Assembly: GCA_013791785.1 (NCBI GenBank)
Contig: VMTD01000065.1
Span: 1-40,110 of the forward strand
Length of the DNA: 40,110 nt
DNA from: Methanobacteriota archaeon
GTDB taxonomy: Archaea > Thermoplasmatota > Thermoplasmata > SG8-5
Reading direction: 5' to 3'
Shown here: piece after piece, positions 17,060 through 24,608 of the stretch
How positions within the stretch are numbered: position 1 is the first letter of the stretch
How the letters are laid out: every line of letters begins with the position of its first letter
Translations under genes and position numbers: made by a program
Notes under the pieces: model-generated
What the model was told of the DNA's origin: nothing
The model's database searches: none
What the model saw: only the letters and a program-made list of their open reading frames with translations

Positions 17060-18059
17060 GCGTAGAGCATATCAGCCCAAATACACCCAAGTTATCAGTG
17101 ACTACCTTGGCGAGATTGTTCCCTTTGCAAAACGGGTCGACAAGTTGTACTTGGTAATCCCAATGGTTTTTTTAAAAACCATCGAATGGAGCATATATCG
17201 GTGGTACGAGACACCAATCAGGCGCTTTTATGGAATTAAAGGAAACGAATTAATCTACATGATTACGAAACGGTGTAATGCCAGATGCCCAAAATGTGGA
17301 ATATGGAAGCAACCAGAATCCAATGACCAGCATCTTCACGTATCACATTTTATCAATTGCCTAAAGAGACTTCATTATAACCTGTACCAAGTCACATTAA
17401 CAGGCGGCGAACCACTGCTCTATAAAATGGATGTGATGCGGATTGCAGAGGAAGCAAGAAAGTTAAATGTTCCAATGGTCATTGTTTCTAATGGGACGTT
17501 TCTTGACAAGCAGTTCTTGGAGAGGTACAACGAACTTGGGCACATTCTTGTTATTTCAGTAGATTCGGTTGAAAAAGATAAATGGAATGAATTCCGGGGT
17601 AGGAAGGATTTTGATATCGTCATGCCTAAGATTATACTAGCGAGACATGTCTTAGGCGACAAGTTGAGGATTCAATCTGTATATGCAAAGGAAACAGCAA
17701 GTGAGATTCCTAAAGTCATCGAATTTTGTAGAAAACATGGTATTAAGCACAACATACAACTTCACCAGGACTTCCATGGTGATTGGCATGATCCGGATGG
17801 GGCAACCATGGTCGATAACGACACCCCATGTGCCGCAAGAAAAAACATTTGTATTTATCCGAACGGTGATGTTGTGAAGTGCTTTGACCACCGTAAAATA
17901 CCGTTGGCCGAAGAACCTTTAGGGAATATTGCTAAGCAAGATATCATTGAAATACTATGCAGTAAACGTTCAACAGAAATCTCAAAAATCATGAAAACAT
18001 GTAATTTACGTTGCAAGAATATGTCATGCAATAAATCGCAAAATCTTTTATTCAAATAA
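17043..18059 (+). CDS. Radical SAM protein with cysteine-rich (SPASM-like) C-terminus
   Basis: This 338-residue protein carries MITKRCNARCPKCGIW with the CX3CX2C triad (Cys78, Cys82, Cys85) that binds the SAM-cleaving [4Fe-4S] cluster. LTGGEPLLYK is the GGE motif, and IVSNGTFL and VISVDS are further core strands. The C-terminal 80 residues hold many cysteines (CAARKNICIYPNGDVVKCFD, TCNLRCKNMSC), suggesting an auxiliary cluster of SPASM type. About 65 residues precede the radical SAM core. It lies between a glycosyltransferase and a kinase, so a role in modifying a glycan, lipid or small peptide is likely, but the substrate cannot be read. Confidence 0.9.
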   Translation: MSLIYRRRAYQPKYTQVISDYLGEIVPFAKRVDKLYLVIPMVFLKTIEWSIYRWYETPIRRFYGIKGNELIYMITKRCNARCPKCGIWKQPESNDQHLHVSHFINCLKRLHYNLYQVTLTGGEPLLYKMDVMRIAEEARKLNVPMVIVSNGTFLDKQFLERYNELGHILVISVDSVEKDKWNEFRGRKDFDIVMPKIILARHVLGDKLRIQSVYAKETASEIPKVIEFCRKHGIKHNIQLHQDFHGDWHDPDGATMVDNDTPCAARKNICIYPNGDVVKCFDHRKIPLAEEPLGNIAKQDIIEILCSKRSTEISKIMKTCNLRCKNMSCNKSQNLLFK

Positions 18060-18099
18060 GCTATGAAGAAAAATATAATATGTCCGATAGGTTAATCAC

Positions 18100-18666
18100 A
18101 TGAATATGAAAAAAAACATTCCAGATATAATAATCATCAGAGGTGCTCCTGGGTCAGGTAAATCACAAACAGCGAAAAGTTTATCGAAGTTCTTCCCAAA
18201 AGGCGTGAGATTGGAAGTTGACACCATTCGTCAGATGGTAATATCTGTTGATTGGAAAAATCAACAGGAACACATCAACATGTTGCAGGTGTCAACGGGT
18301 TTAGTCAACGACTTTCTCAAGTTAGGTTTTAAACCGATAATAATTATAGATACTTTCAGTGGTGATAAAATAGTCAATTTTCTTAGCACCATTTATCAAT
18401 ACAATAAAAATTGGTCTATAATAATATGTGGGCTTTTCACTACCGATGACGAGTTGAAAAGAAGATTAGAGTTGCGCTCAAAGGAAGAGTTCAAAGATTT
18501 CGCCATTTGTAAAAAACTAAACGACGATATTCAGAAAATAAAACACGGCGATGAATTTATAATTGATACAACCGGGCTTTTACCGGAGCAGACAGCAGAT
18601 ATTATTTACACGCGGCTTAATGAAATAGTGTATGACCGCAAACAACAGTATCAAGAAAGTCGGTGA
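18100..18666 (+). CDS. P-loop kinase-like protein (AAA_33/zeta-toxin-like)
   Basis: This 188-residue NTPase has IIIRGAPGSGKSQTAK at residues 12-27 (Walker A), then LEVDTIRQMV, the Asp-containing acceptor segment of small-molecule kinases. IIIIDTFSGD is a Walker B-like strand, and a RRLELRSKEEF lid segment is present. It resembles polynucleotide, chloramphenicol or zeta-type kinases of the AAA_33 group. It is the last gene of the rightward sugar operon, 40 nt after the radical SAM gene, with a weak TAGGTTA site. It may phosphorylate a sugar or nucleotide in that pathway (inference). Confidence 0.8.
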   Translation: MNMKKNIPDIIIIRGAPGSGKSQTAKSLSKFFPKGVRLEVDTIRQMVISVDWKNQQEHINMLQVSTGLVNDFLKLGFKPIIIIDTFSGDKIVNFLSTIYQYNKNWSIIICGLFTTDDELKRRLELRSKEEFKDFAICKKLNDDIQKIKHGDEFIIDTTGLLPEQTADIIYTRLNEIVYDRKQQYQESR

Positions 18667-18993
18667 AATACTTTCTGATTTACCTCATCATTCTGAATGT
18701 ATGGCACATCAAAAAATGGGTGGTAATGCCCCACTTAGGCGGCCCCGGCCACCAGCTCTACATCACCCCACGCCAATCATCGGCCGAAGGCGGTTAAGTG
18801 TCAAACCCCCAGTTGCGGCACGCACTCCAGATACGACCTCCTCACTTTCCTCCTCGTCAATATGGTCGTAGATGTCCATTGTGTCTCCCCGGGCATCCCT
18901 GCGCGTCGCAGATGGAGCGTGAATGAGACCCACATCCTCTGCCTGGAGGATATCCCGGAAGGGCGCTAAACGCATTTTAGAGGGCGATTTGAG
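18667..18993. other. GC-rich debris upstream of the transposase fragment
   Basis: This 327-base stretch is much richer in G+C than the kinase gene to its left. A 70-codon minus-strand frame (18763-18975) exists but has no ribosome site and no recognisable family. It probably includes decayed parts of the insertion sequence whose 3' end follows. Confidence 0.35.
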
Positions 18994-19317
18994 GTGCTAC
19001 GCACTTCATCCGAGGAATTGGGCGGTCAGGCACTTATTCCGTTCAAGAGCAATGCGAACGGAAAAAAGCAGGGGTCGATGGCCTGGAAAAAGGCTTACCA
19101 CTACTTCCAGTTGCACCGTGACGAGTTCGACGCCAGATACCATAAGAGGTCGAACGTCGAAACGACCTTTGGCGCGATAAAGGCCAAGTTCGGCGAGAAC
19201 CTCAAATCTAAGAAGTGGGTCGCACAGGGTAACGAGTTATTCTGTAAGATACTGGCCTACAATATCACGGTGTTAATCGCCCAGATGTACGAGTCCGGCA
19301 TCGAGCCGGACTTTTGA
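18994..19317 (+). pseudogene. DDE transposase, C-terminal fragment
   Basis: About 107 residues of an IS4/IS5-like (DDE_Tnp_1) transposase remain. ALIPFKSNANGKKQGS is followed by the catalytic-glutamate helix KRSNVETTFGAIKAKFG, then a helical C-terminus ending at TGA 19317. The first two catalytic aspartates and the N-terminal domain are missing, so the protein cannot be active. GTG 18994 is only the first start-like codon. It marks a past insertion between the sugar operon and the 19.4-24.5 kb accessory block. Confidence 0.85.
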
Positions 19318-19343
19318 CTACTTTTTTAAAAAAGATTGGTAAG

Positions 19344-19354
19344 GTTTTTATAGG
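19344..19354 (+). promoter_or_regulatory. TATA box for the 19385 gene
   Basis: GTTTTTATAGG is centred about 35 nt upstream of ATG 19385 and lies just after the transposase fragment. It fits an archaeal promoter with a very short leader. Confidence 0.5.
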
Positions 19355-19384
19355 TAGCCAGCATAGTAAAAATTGGTGTTAAAA

Positions 19385-19699
19385 ATGGTTGTGAAAATCG
19401 ATATAAAAAAGCAACGGAAGTTTAATAAAGTTGCACGCTATCTACGGTCTAAGGGAAGTAAGTTCATGGCAACCTTTGGCTCAATTATCTCTGGAATAAT
19501 CATGATTGCATCATACTTAATAATGGACTATATTGGGTATATGTATTATGATATGATGATAGTACTTGGTATTGAATTATTTGTACTGTCAATCGCACCC
19601 CCGCCAGTAAAGATAGTCATGCAGGGTTGGCAAATAACCGGGAGTGCCGGTGCAGTTATCTTTGTTTTGGGTTTCCTTATTCAAGCAGCAGTATCGTAA
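19385..19699 (+). CDS. Small three-helix membrane protein of unknown function
   Basis: This 104-residue protein has a basic N-terminus (VKIDIKKQRKFNKVARYLRSKGSK) and three hydrophobic segments (ATFGSIISGIIMIASYLIM, DMMIVLGIELFVLSIA, SAGAVIFVLGFLIQAA). I chose ATG 19385 over an in-frame TTG at 19373 because of its distance to the TATA box. A strong terminator follows within 20 nt, so it is a single-gene transcript. The function is unknown; small membrane proteins like this are common as effectors in defence islands. Confidence 0.65.
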   Translation: MVVKIDIKKQRKFNKVARYLRSKGSKFMATFGSIISGIIMIASYLIMDYIGYMYYDMMIVLGIELFVLSIAPPPVKIVMQGWQITGSAGAVIFVLGFLIQAAVS

Positions 19700-19717
19700 T
19701 CAACTCTTCCCCACTTT

Positions 19718-19781
19718 GGGCGCGGTCACTCTCTCCAAAGGTTGGCCTGAAATACGGCCAGACCGCGCCCTTTATTTTTTT
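19718..19781 (+). terminator. Hairpin plus T-tract terminator
   Basis: GGGCGCGGTC (19718-19727) pairs with GACCGCGCCC (19761-19770), with an inner TGGCC/GGCCA stem. The tract TTTATTTTTTT at 19771-19781 follows. It closes the small membrane protein gene. Confidence 0.8.
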
Positions 19782-20055
19782 GACCTTAAAGTATCGATTC
19801 TGACCCAGAAGTCGGTGTTTCGGCTGACTTTAGGTGCAAGGCCACCCTTAACCAAAAGGTTATATAGATTAAATTTCAGAAACCATCGATTTTAACGAAA
19901 TCTTACTTCTTTCGAGCTCCCTTATTATTCTGTTTATCGATTTTGCACTTTTCACGAGGGAACTTTCACAGCGATGTCGTATTTGTGTCCTTATGCGACA
20001 GTGATCTATTCCCCCAAAGATATATGTGAAGCAATTAGTCTCAAAGTGTTTTCAC

Positions 20056-20138
20056 GTTGAATCGAAGGACTGGGCGGATTGCGGGTTAAGGGCCTGTTAA
20101 GTGAGGCCCTTAACCCGCTCCCCGCCCTTCGGTTGAAC
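20056..20138. repeat. Long imperfect palindrome with a perfect 15-bp core stem
   Basis: The core stem GCGGGTTAAGGGCCT (20081-20095) pairs perfectly with 20104-20118 across an 8-nt loop. Outer arms 20056-20068 and 20126-20138 match at 11 of 13 positions, separated from the core by unpaired spacers. The right end reads GTTGAAC. Confidence 0.75.
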
Positions 20139-20285
20139 CTCAGATTCTCCTTCCCTTAGCTAGTTTATTGCTACAATCAAAATGCTAGAAACCGTCGAAC
20201 TTGTCGGAGTCCTGAGCAGGGTCAGGCCCACGTCACTAACAGGACGGACTCCTCCAAGCGGGGCATCTACGGGTCGCTGGCGTCA
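20118..20285. repeat. Direct repeat copy 1 (about 168 bp) flanking the TIR gene
   Basis: This segment recurs at 21643-21809. The first 75 bases, from CTCCCCGCCC through TTGAACCTCAGATTC to AACCGTCGAAC, are nearly identical. The middle diverges and the end GGGGCATCTACGGGTCGC is identical again. The two copies bracket the TIR gene. Confidence 0.8.
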
Positions 20286-20412
20286 ATTAGAAATTGCTCT
20301 CGCTCCAGGCGACTTCGCTTATGTCAAAAATACGGTTGTGTGCCTACGCCCACGGCCTCCCCTAACCTTGCGTTCCTCCGCTGGCCGTCCCCTACCTACT
20401 CGGAACGCTGGC

Positions 20413-21543
20413 TTATAGTTTAAATCCACTACCAATTTCTTTATTTAGTATTTCTAGATAAAATTTCAGTTTCATCTTGAATTCATCAAATATTTCAACA
20501 TGAATTGCATTAATCCAAGATATTAATTCATATATATTGTACCATTCTCTTGGATCTATAATTTCATAGCGGTCACTTCTTTCCTTGATATATTCACATA
20601 TATATCGAGCCTTTGGAAAATTTAAATGTTGATTCTCATGTGTATAAAAAAACTGAATAATCTGTGGAATCATATCGATGAGAGCTTCCTCATTTATAGC
20701 CATATCTGAACTTATGTTCGTTTTTTCGATAGAGCCCCACATTTCAATTAAAGTATTAACAACTTTTTTTCTATCAGAGATTAATGTGGGATCAAAACTT
20801 ATCCCATCGTCGAAAAGTCCATAAAAACCTTTACAATGATCTCGCTTTAAATTGTGTTTATCATACAATCTCAATACAACATCACCTTTAAATTTCTTAT
20901 AAAACTTCTTTCCTTCAATAAATCCAATCTCGTTATTTGTTAATTGACTAGCTACACTATTTGGAGAAAGGAATATTAAAAAAATGTCAGTTTTGTGTAT
21001 TTCCTCTATTAACTTTACTCTAACGGATTCATCCTTAATAACTCTAAACCAAAAGACTGGTTTAATTTTGTTATCTATCATCTCCAAAGAAAGTTCATGG
21101 AGAGAGAGATAATCTATATCTGCATGACTGATGAATACAGAAAAATCAAAATATGAATTCTTCTGTTCTTTTAATATTGACTCTAATTCCGATTTTTTAA
21201 TATCTATCTCACTCTTATCTGTCGTATCTTCTTTTGGTTTATCTTGAGAGTCCTCCTTTTCTTTGGATCCAAAGATTTTTATTTCTTCAATCATGGTATT
21301 GAATAAAGCGATGATTTCTGCATTTCCAGATTTCCAATAATTACCTTCAGTCACAGGGTCTACTGAGAAGGAAGACCAAAAGTTAATTTCATCTAAATCT
21401 TTTAAGTATTTTGAATTATCACCAAACACATTTCTTGTGACCATTTTTGCTCGGTGTAATAAAGCAGTTAATTTGTCTTCATTTCGAAAAGGGAGCTCTT
21501 CAGCCATTTTTATTAAATCTTCTATTATTTTTATCTTATTCAT
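20413..21543 (-). CDS. TIR-domain protein with novel N-terminal domain
   Basis: This 376-residue protein, counted from ATG 21543, has an N-terminal helical domain of about 90 residues (KLTALLHRAKMVTRNVFG, then SKYLKDLDEINFW) and a charged linker. A TIR domain spans about residues 134-270: FSVFISHAD, IFLIFLSPNS and TNNEIGFIEGK, with Glu205 at the catalytic position. The C-terminus is about 100 helical residues (IIQFFYTHENQHLNFPKA). An in-frame GTG at 21555 is an alternative start. It is AT-rich, transcribed alone on the minus strand, and bracketed by 168-bp direct repeats and hairpins, so it looks like an acquired single-gene cassette. It is probably an NAD-consuming defence effector (inference). 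Confidence 0.85.
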   Translation of the reverse strand: MNKIKIIEDLIKMAEELPFRNEDKLTALLHRAKMVTRNVFGDNSKYLKDLDEINFWSSFSVDPVTEGNYWKSGNAEIIALFNTMIEEIKIFGSKEKEDSQDKPKEDTTDKSEIDIKKSELESILKEQKNSYFDFSVFISHADIDYLSLHELSLEMIDNKIKPVFWFRVIKDESVRVKLIEEIHKTDIFLIFLSPNSVASQLTNNEIGFIEGKKFYKKFKGDVVLRLYDKHNLKRDHCKGFYGLFDDGISFDPTLISDRKKVVNTLIEMWGSIEKTNISSDMAINEEALIDMIPQIIQFFYTHENQHLNFPKARYICEYIKERSDRYEIIDPREWYNIYELISWINAIHVEIFDEFKMKLKFYLEILNKEIGSGFKL

Positions 21544-21600
21544 CCTTTCCACCACTGGCTACTGACGGGCACACAACCTATGCATCCAGTCGCTCGCCGC

Positions 21601-21636
21601 CCAAGTGAATGCGAAAGCCATGATTTAAGGCTTTCG
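21601..21636. repeat. Hairpin repeat upstream of the TIR gene
   Basis: CGAAAGCC (21612-21619) pairs with GGCTTTCG (21629-21636). The leading CCAAGTGAAT-GC-GAAAGCC recurs with two changes at 24304-24322, just upstream of the TPR gene. It may be a terminator for upstream transcription or part of a mobile unit boundary. Confidence 0.55.
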
Positions 21637-21642
21637 TTGTTG

Positions 21643-21809
21643 CTCCTCGCCCTTCGGTTGAACCTCAGATTCTCCTCCCCTTAGCTAGTTTATTGCTATA
21701 ATCAAAATGCTGGGAACCGTCGAACTCCTCAAAATTCTGAGTAGGGCAGGCCCACGTCGTTTGGTGGACGAATTTCTCGGAGCGGGGCATCTACGGGTCG
21801 CTTGCGTCA
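21643..21809. repeat. Direct repeat copy 2 (about 167 bp) flanking the TIR gene
   Basis: This is the partner of 20118-20285, with the same conserved start (CTCCTCGCCCTTCGGTTGAA) and end (GGGGCATCTACGGGTCGC). It lies about 100 bp upstream of the TIR start codon in the direction of transcription. Confidence 0.8.
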
Positions 21810-21893
21810 TTGCGAGAATGATGCGCTCCAGCTTCGCTACGGAGTGCCCTACGGAATAACGATGGGGATGGCCTACGACGTCTACCTTTACGG

Positions 21894-22313
21894 TCACTTA
21901 TATTTTCTCGATTTTTCGATGCACAATTCTACAAATTTTTCAGGTAAACCTGACATAAGGAACTGGTTAGGTGTTTTATCACCCCTAGCAATATCCATTC
22001 CAAAACAATTTGCTACAGAATCCCAACCTTTTTCATTGGAATTATCTTTTAGCCTACATTCCTTACAATACCATTCAAATGGCATTCTCATAACTATTGA
22101 ATGCTTGGTTCCAATAATGTCTAGGCACTGGCGGGGAACTGCACCAAAAATTTTACCACATTTTGCTTCATCTTTACTATAAATACAATTTTCAGTTTTT
22201 GAAATCCAAAAAACATCTTTCTGTTCACAAAATGTGCAATGATATTCATTGTTGTGAAAATGCATTTCATTTCCACATGTATTACACCATACAACTTCTG
22301 TTTCCTTTTCCAT
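21894..22313 (-). CDS. Zinc-ribbon protein of unknown function
   Basis: This 139-residue protein has an N-terminal zinc ribbon (WCNTCGNEMHF ... HCTFCEQK, about residues 9-32) and further cysteines in ENCIYSKDEAKCGK and WYCKECRLKD that could form a second site. No catalytic motif is recognised. It lies 15 nt downstream of another zinc-ribbon gene on the same strand, with GGTGTGAT before its ATG, so the two are one operon. Possible roles are nucleic-acid binding or adaptor function. Confidence 0.7.
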   Translation of the reverse strand: MEKETEVVWCNTCGNEMHFHNNEYHCTFCEQKDVFWISKTENCIYSKDEAKCGKIFGAVPRQCLDIIGTKHSIVMRMPFEWYCKECRLKDNSNEKGWDSVANCFGMDIARGDKTPNQFLMSGLPEKFVELCIEKSRKYK

Positions 22314-22328
22314 ACATCACACCATCCT

Positions 22329-22820
22329 TTAAGGCAGTGGTTTTTGGCACTTAGCACAAAATTTGTAATCTCCGGGGTTATTTGTACCGCAATATGGGCA
22401 GAATTTAATTTCCCCAGATGGTTGGGGTGAATATTGTTGAACTTGATTTGTTGCATATTGTACGTTATGGGAAAGAGATTCTAGTCGCCTCCATAAATCG
22501 TTAATCACTTCCCATCCTTTCCTTCTTGGTATCATGCCCATAACTGCATCTTTATCAAAACTCGATTCAGAAACCCCATATACACCTATGAATCCCACGG
22601 TATGAACAATTGTTCCACTCTGAGCCTGTTTGAAGGAAATTTCAAAGTATTTTGGAGCCGTTAATCCAAGTCCCCCTGGAGTTCCTATTCGTCCTTTAAT
22701 GAAATCCTCTCTTTGTTCATCTGTTTTTATTTTATTATCATTCATCCAGCGTATAACCTCGTCCCTTACTTCTTGAATGTTTCTCCCGTACACCTCAATA
22801 TCTTTTATCGTTCGACCCAT
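22329..22820 (-). CDS. Protein with C-terminal zinc ribbon, unknown N-terminal domain
   Basis: This 163-residue protein starts at ATG 22820, which follows an AGAGGTG site; an in-frame ATG at 22838 lacks one. The N-terminal 110 residues are alpha/beta (EVRDEVIRWMNDNKIKTDEQ, PKYFEISFKQAQSG) and contain no motif I know. A Q/S-rich linker leads to a C-terminal zinc ribbon FCPYCGTNNPG...FCAKCQKPLP. It is the first gene of a two-gene minus-strand operon with the 21894-22313 zinc-ribbon gene. A TATA element (TATATATA near 22912) lies about 90 nt upstream. Confidence 0.75.
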   Translation of the reverse strand: MGRTIKDIEVYGRNIQEVRDEVIRWMNDNKIKTDEQREDFIKGRIGTPGGLGLTAPKYFEISFKQAQSGTIVHTVGFIGVYGVSESSFDKDAVMGMIPRRKGWEVINDLWRRLESLSHNVQYATNQVQQYSPQPSGEIKFCPYCGTNNPGDYKFCAKCQKPLP

Positions 22821-22838
22821 TTTTTCACCTCTGGCCAT

Positions 22839-23121
22839 CCCACTATTACGTTCCTAACCGGGCACTCCTCCGCTACGCCAAGTCACGCACTCACATAATC
22901 TAATATTAGCTATATATATGCTACTATCAGAAATTATCAACTACTAATACCTCGTCCTTACAAACGAGGCTTGTTGTTATTAGATTGTTACTATATGTTA
23001 ACAGTATGGAACGTATATAATTAGTAAAAAAGAAAAAAGAGGGACGATTTTCGCATTCCGAAAGGTTTATTAACTACCTCTTGAATTAAAAATTGGCCAG
23101 TGTGTCGGAAATCAGACCCCG
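22839..23121. other. Intergenic promoter region with hairpin
   Basis: It contains the minus-strand promoter of the zinc-ribbon operon (TATATATA near 22912) and a CCTCGT/ACGAGG hairpin near 22952-22971. An AGAGGGACGATTT...TTCCGAA segment at 23038-23065 recurs at 24356-24385 on the other side of the TPR gene. Confidence 0.45.
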
Positions 23122-23331
23122 TTGGGTCCATTTATCGAACCCCGTCAATCAGAGTTGAATGGCTGGTATACTAATTGGTTCCTTCCAACTCAAGAACACA
23201 TAATTATAAAACAAATTTCATGGGAGGACATTATAGATAACATCCTCGAATTATACCCGAATAGGACTGATATTGCAGTATTTTACAGTCATTGTTTGAA
23301 TCATTCAAATCTAATAGGTAATTTTTTATAA
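23122..23331 (+). CDS. Possible small hypothetical protein or gene tail
   Basis: A 69-residue frame from TTG 23122 is open further upstream without a better start. The product, with SWEDIIDNILELYPNRTDIA and VFYSHCLNHSNLIGNFL, looks protein-like, but no family is recognised. Its end overlaps the end of the converging TPR gene by 31 nt. It may be the tail of a broken gene. Confidence 0.3.
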   Translation: MGPFIEPRQSELNGWYTNWFLPTQEHIIIKQISWEDIIDNILELYPNRTDIAVFYSHCLNHSNLIGNFL

Positions 23332-24302
23332 TAAATTACAGGCAATATTAATGTCGGATCAATTGATTTAGCTTTTTTAAGGCATTTAATTGCATCCTTT
23401 GTTCGAGATAATTTGCTGAGTAAAACACCTTTATTAAGCCATGCTTTTGCATCGTTCGGGTCTATAGCTATAACCATCTCAAAACATTTTATTGCTTCCT
23501 GATATAGATTCAATTTGCCAAGTGTGAGACCTTTATTGAACCACGCTTTGGCGTTGTTTGGCTCAATTGCTATAACCCTGTTATAACATTCCAACTCGTC
23601 CATAATCCGGTCCATTTTACCAAACACAACACCTTTGTTGAGTAATGCATATGTGTGTTTTGGGTTTATCAAGAGGACTCTATCAAATGAGTCCAGCGCT
23701 CTTTTCATACCGCCCTTTTCGTAAAATGTAAGACCTTTGTAAAACCAAACTTCTGTATCGTTTGGTTCAGTCTCAATGTGTCTGTTAAATATTTTAAGCG
23801 CTTCCTTCAGACAACCTAATTTGTAAAGCGCTACACCTTTTTGGAACCGTGCTTCAGTATTTTTTCGGTCAATCTTGATCGCCCTATCAAAACTTTCCAA
23901 CGCTTCCTCAGAACGATTCAATTCGTTAAGCGCAATGCCTTTGTAGATCCATGCATCAGCATTTTTTGGATTATAGGCTATAGCCTTGTAAAAGCATTTA
24001 AGAGCATCCTTCGTTTTGTCCAATTCGTAAAGTACAATACCTTTTGAGAGCCATGCGTTGGCGTTCTTTGGGTCAATCGCAATGGCCCAATCAAAGTTTT
24101 TCAATGCTTCCTCAGAACGGTTCAATTCATAAAGCGCAAGACCTTTGTAGACCCATGCTTCGACGTTTTGGGGGTCCTTTGCGGTGGCCTTGAAAAAGTA
24201 TTTCAGCGCTTCCTTCGTTCGATTTAATTCGTAAAGTGCAATACCTTTTGTGAGCCATATTTTGGCACGTTTTGGGTCATTTGCAGTGTCTTTTTCTTCC
24301 AC
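23301..24302 (-). CDS. TPR repeat protein
   Basis: This 333-residue protein is built almost wholly of about nine 34-residue tetratricopeptide repeats, with the recurring pattern AWxxKGxALYELNRxEEALKxFDxAIxIDPKN. It has no signal peptide, membrane segment or enzyme domain, so it is a protein-binding solenoid. The first repeat begins soon after GTG 24302. The frame stays open about 30 codons upstream with no ATG, so the N-terminus may be shortened. A GAAAGCCC/GGGTTTC hairpin lies 14-35 nt upstream of the start. Its partner is unknown. Confidence 0.9.
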   Translation of the reverse strand: MEEKDTANDPKRAKIWLTKGIALYELNRTKEALKYFFKATAKDPQNVEAWVYKGLALYELNRSEEALKNFDWAIAIDPKNANAWLSKGIVLYELDKTKDALKCFYKAIAYNPKNADAWIYKGIALNELNRSEEALESFDRAIKIDRKNTEARFQKGVALYKLGCLKEALKIFNRHIETEPNDTEVWFYKGLTFYEKGGMKRALDSFDRVLLINPKHTYALLNKGVVFGKMDRIMDELECYNRVIAIEPNNAKAWFNKGLTLGKLNLYQEAIKCFEMVIAIDPNDAKAWLNKGVLLSKLSRTKDAIKCLKKAKSIDPTLILPVIYYKKLPIRFE

Positions 24303-24337
24303 CCCAAGTGAATATGAAAGCCCGATATTAGGGTTTC
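24303..24337. repeat. Hairpin repeat upstream of the TPR gene
   Basis: GAAAGCCC (24316-24323) pairs with GGGTTTC (24331-24337). The leading CCAAGTGAAT matches the hairpin repeat at 21601 upstream of the minus-strand TIR gene. Confidence 0.5.
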
Positions 24338-24523
24338 GTAAATAAAAAGAGAAAAAGAGGGACGATTTACCCCACTTTCCGAAGTAATCTCGGCTGGGTT
24401 TTCACGATTCAAATATTAATAAATAAAAAGGGGCAAGATAAGGTGCATTAGGTAGGCCAGCAGTAGCCAGTAATCAATTATGGCTATTTTCGGCTGATTG
24501 AGTTTTAGCCAGTCAAAGAAAAA

Positions 24524-24598
24524 TGCTCCCATCGGGATTCGAACCCGAGTCCCTAGCTCGAAAGGCTAGAATGATTGGCCGGTCTACACTATGGGAGC
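24524..24598 (-). tRNA. tRNA-Glu (anticodon UUC)
   Basis: The minus strand folds into a full cloverleaf. Acceptor GCTCCCA (24592-24598) pairs with TGGGAGC (24525-24531), with discriminator A at 24524. The anticodon stem CTAGC/GCTAG has the loop CTTTCGA, giving anticodon UUC. The T arm is CTCGGGTTCGAATCCCGAT. No CCA is encoded and there is no intron. The 3' end faces the AT-rich accessory region to the left, the usual geometry for islands integrated at tRNA genes. Confidence 0.95.
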
Positions 24599-24608
24599 GT
24601 ATGGTATT

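Larger units (their letters stand above)
19782..20412. other. Non-coding stretch with large palindrome and direct repeat copy 1
   Basis: No gene is visible. It holds an 83-bp imperfect palindrome (20056-20138) and the first copy of a 168-bp direct repeat (20118-20285) that recurs beyond the TIR gene. The rest (19782-20050, 20290-20412) shows nothing I can name. Confidence 0.5.

Noticed and set aside
18763-18975. 70-codon minus-strand frame with DIYDHIDEEESEEVV
   Set aside because: Some acidic, protein-like character, but no ribosome site or recognised family and it lies in IS debris. Not supported as a gene.
20182-20418. 78-codon frame inside direct repeat copy 1
   Set aside because: The reading frame is not kept in repeat copy 2, so the conserved signal is nucleotide-level, not coding.
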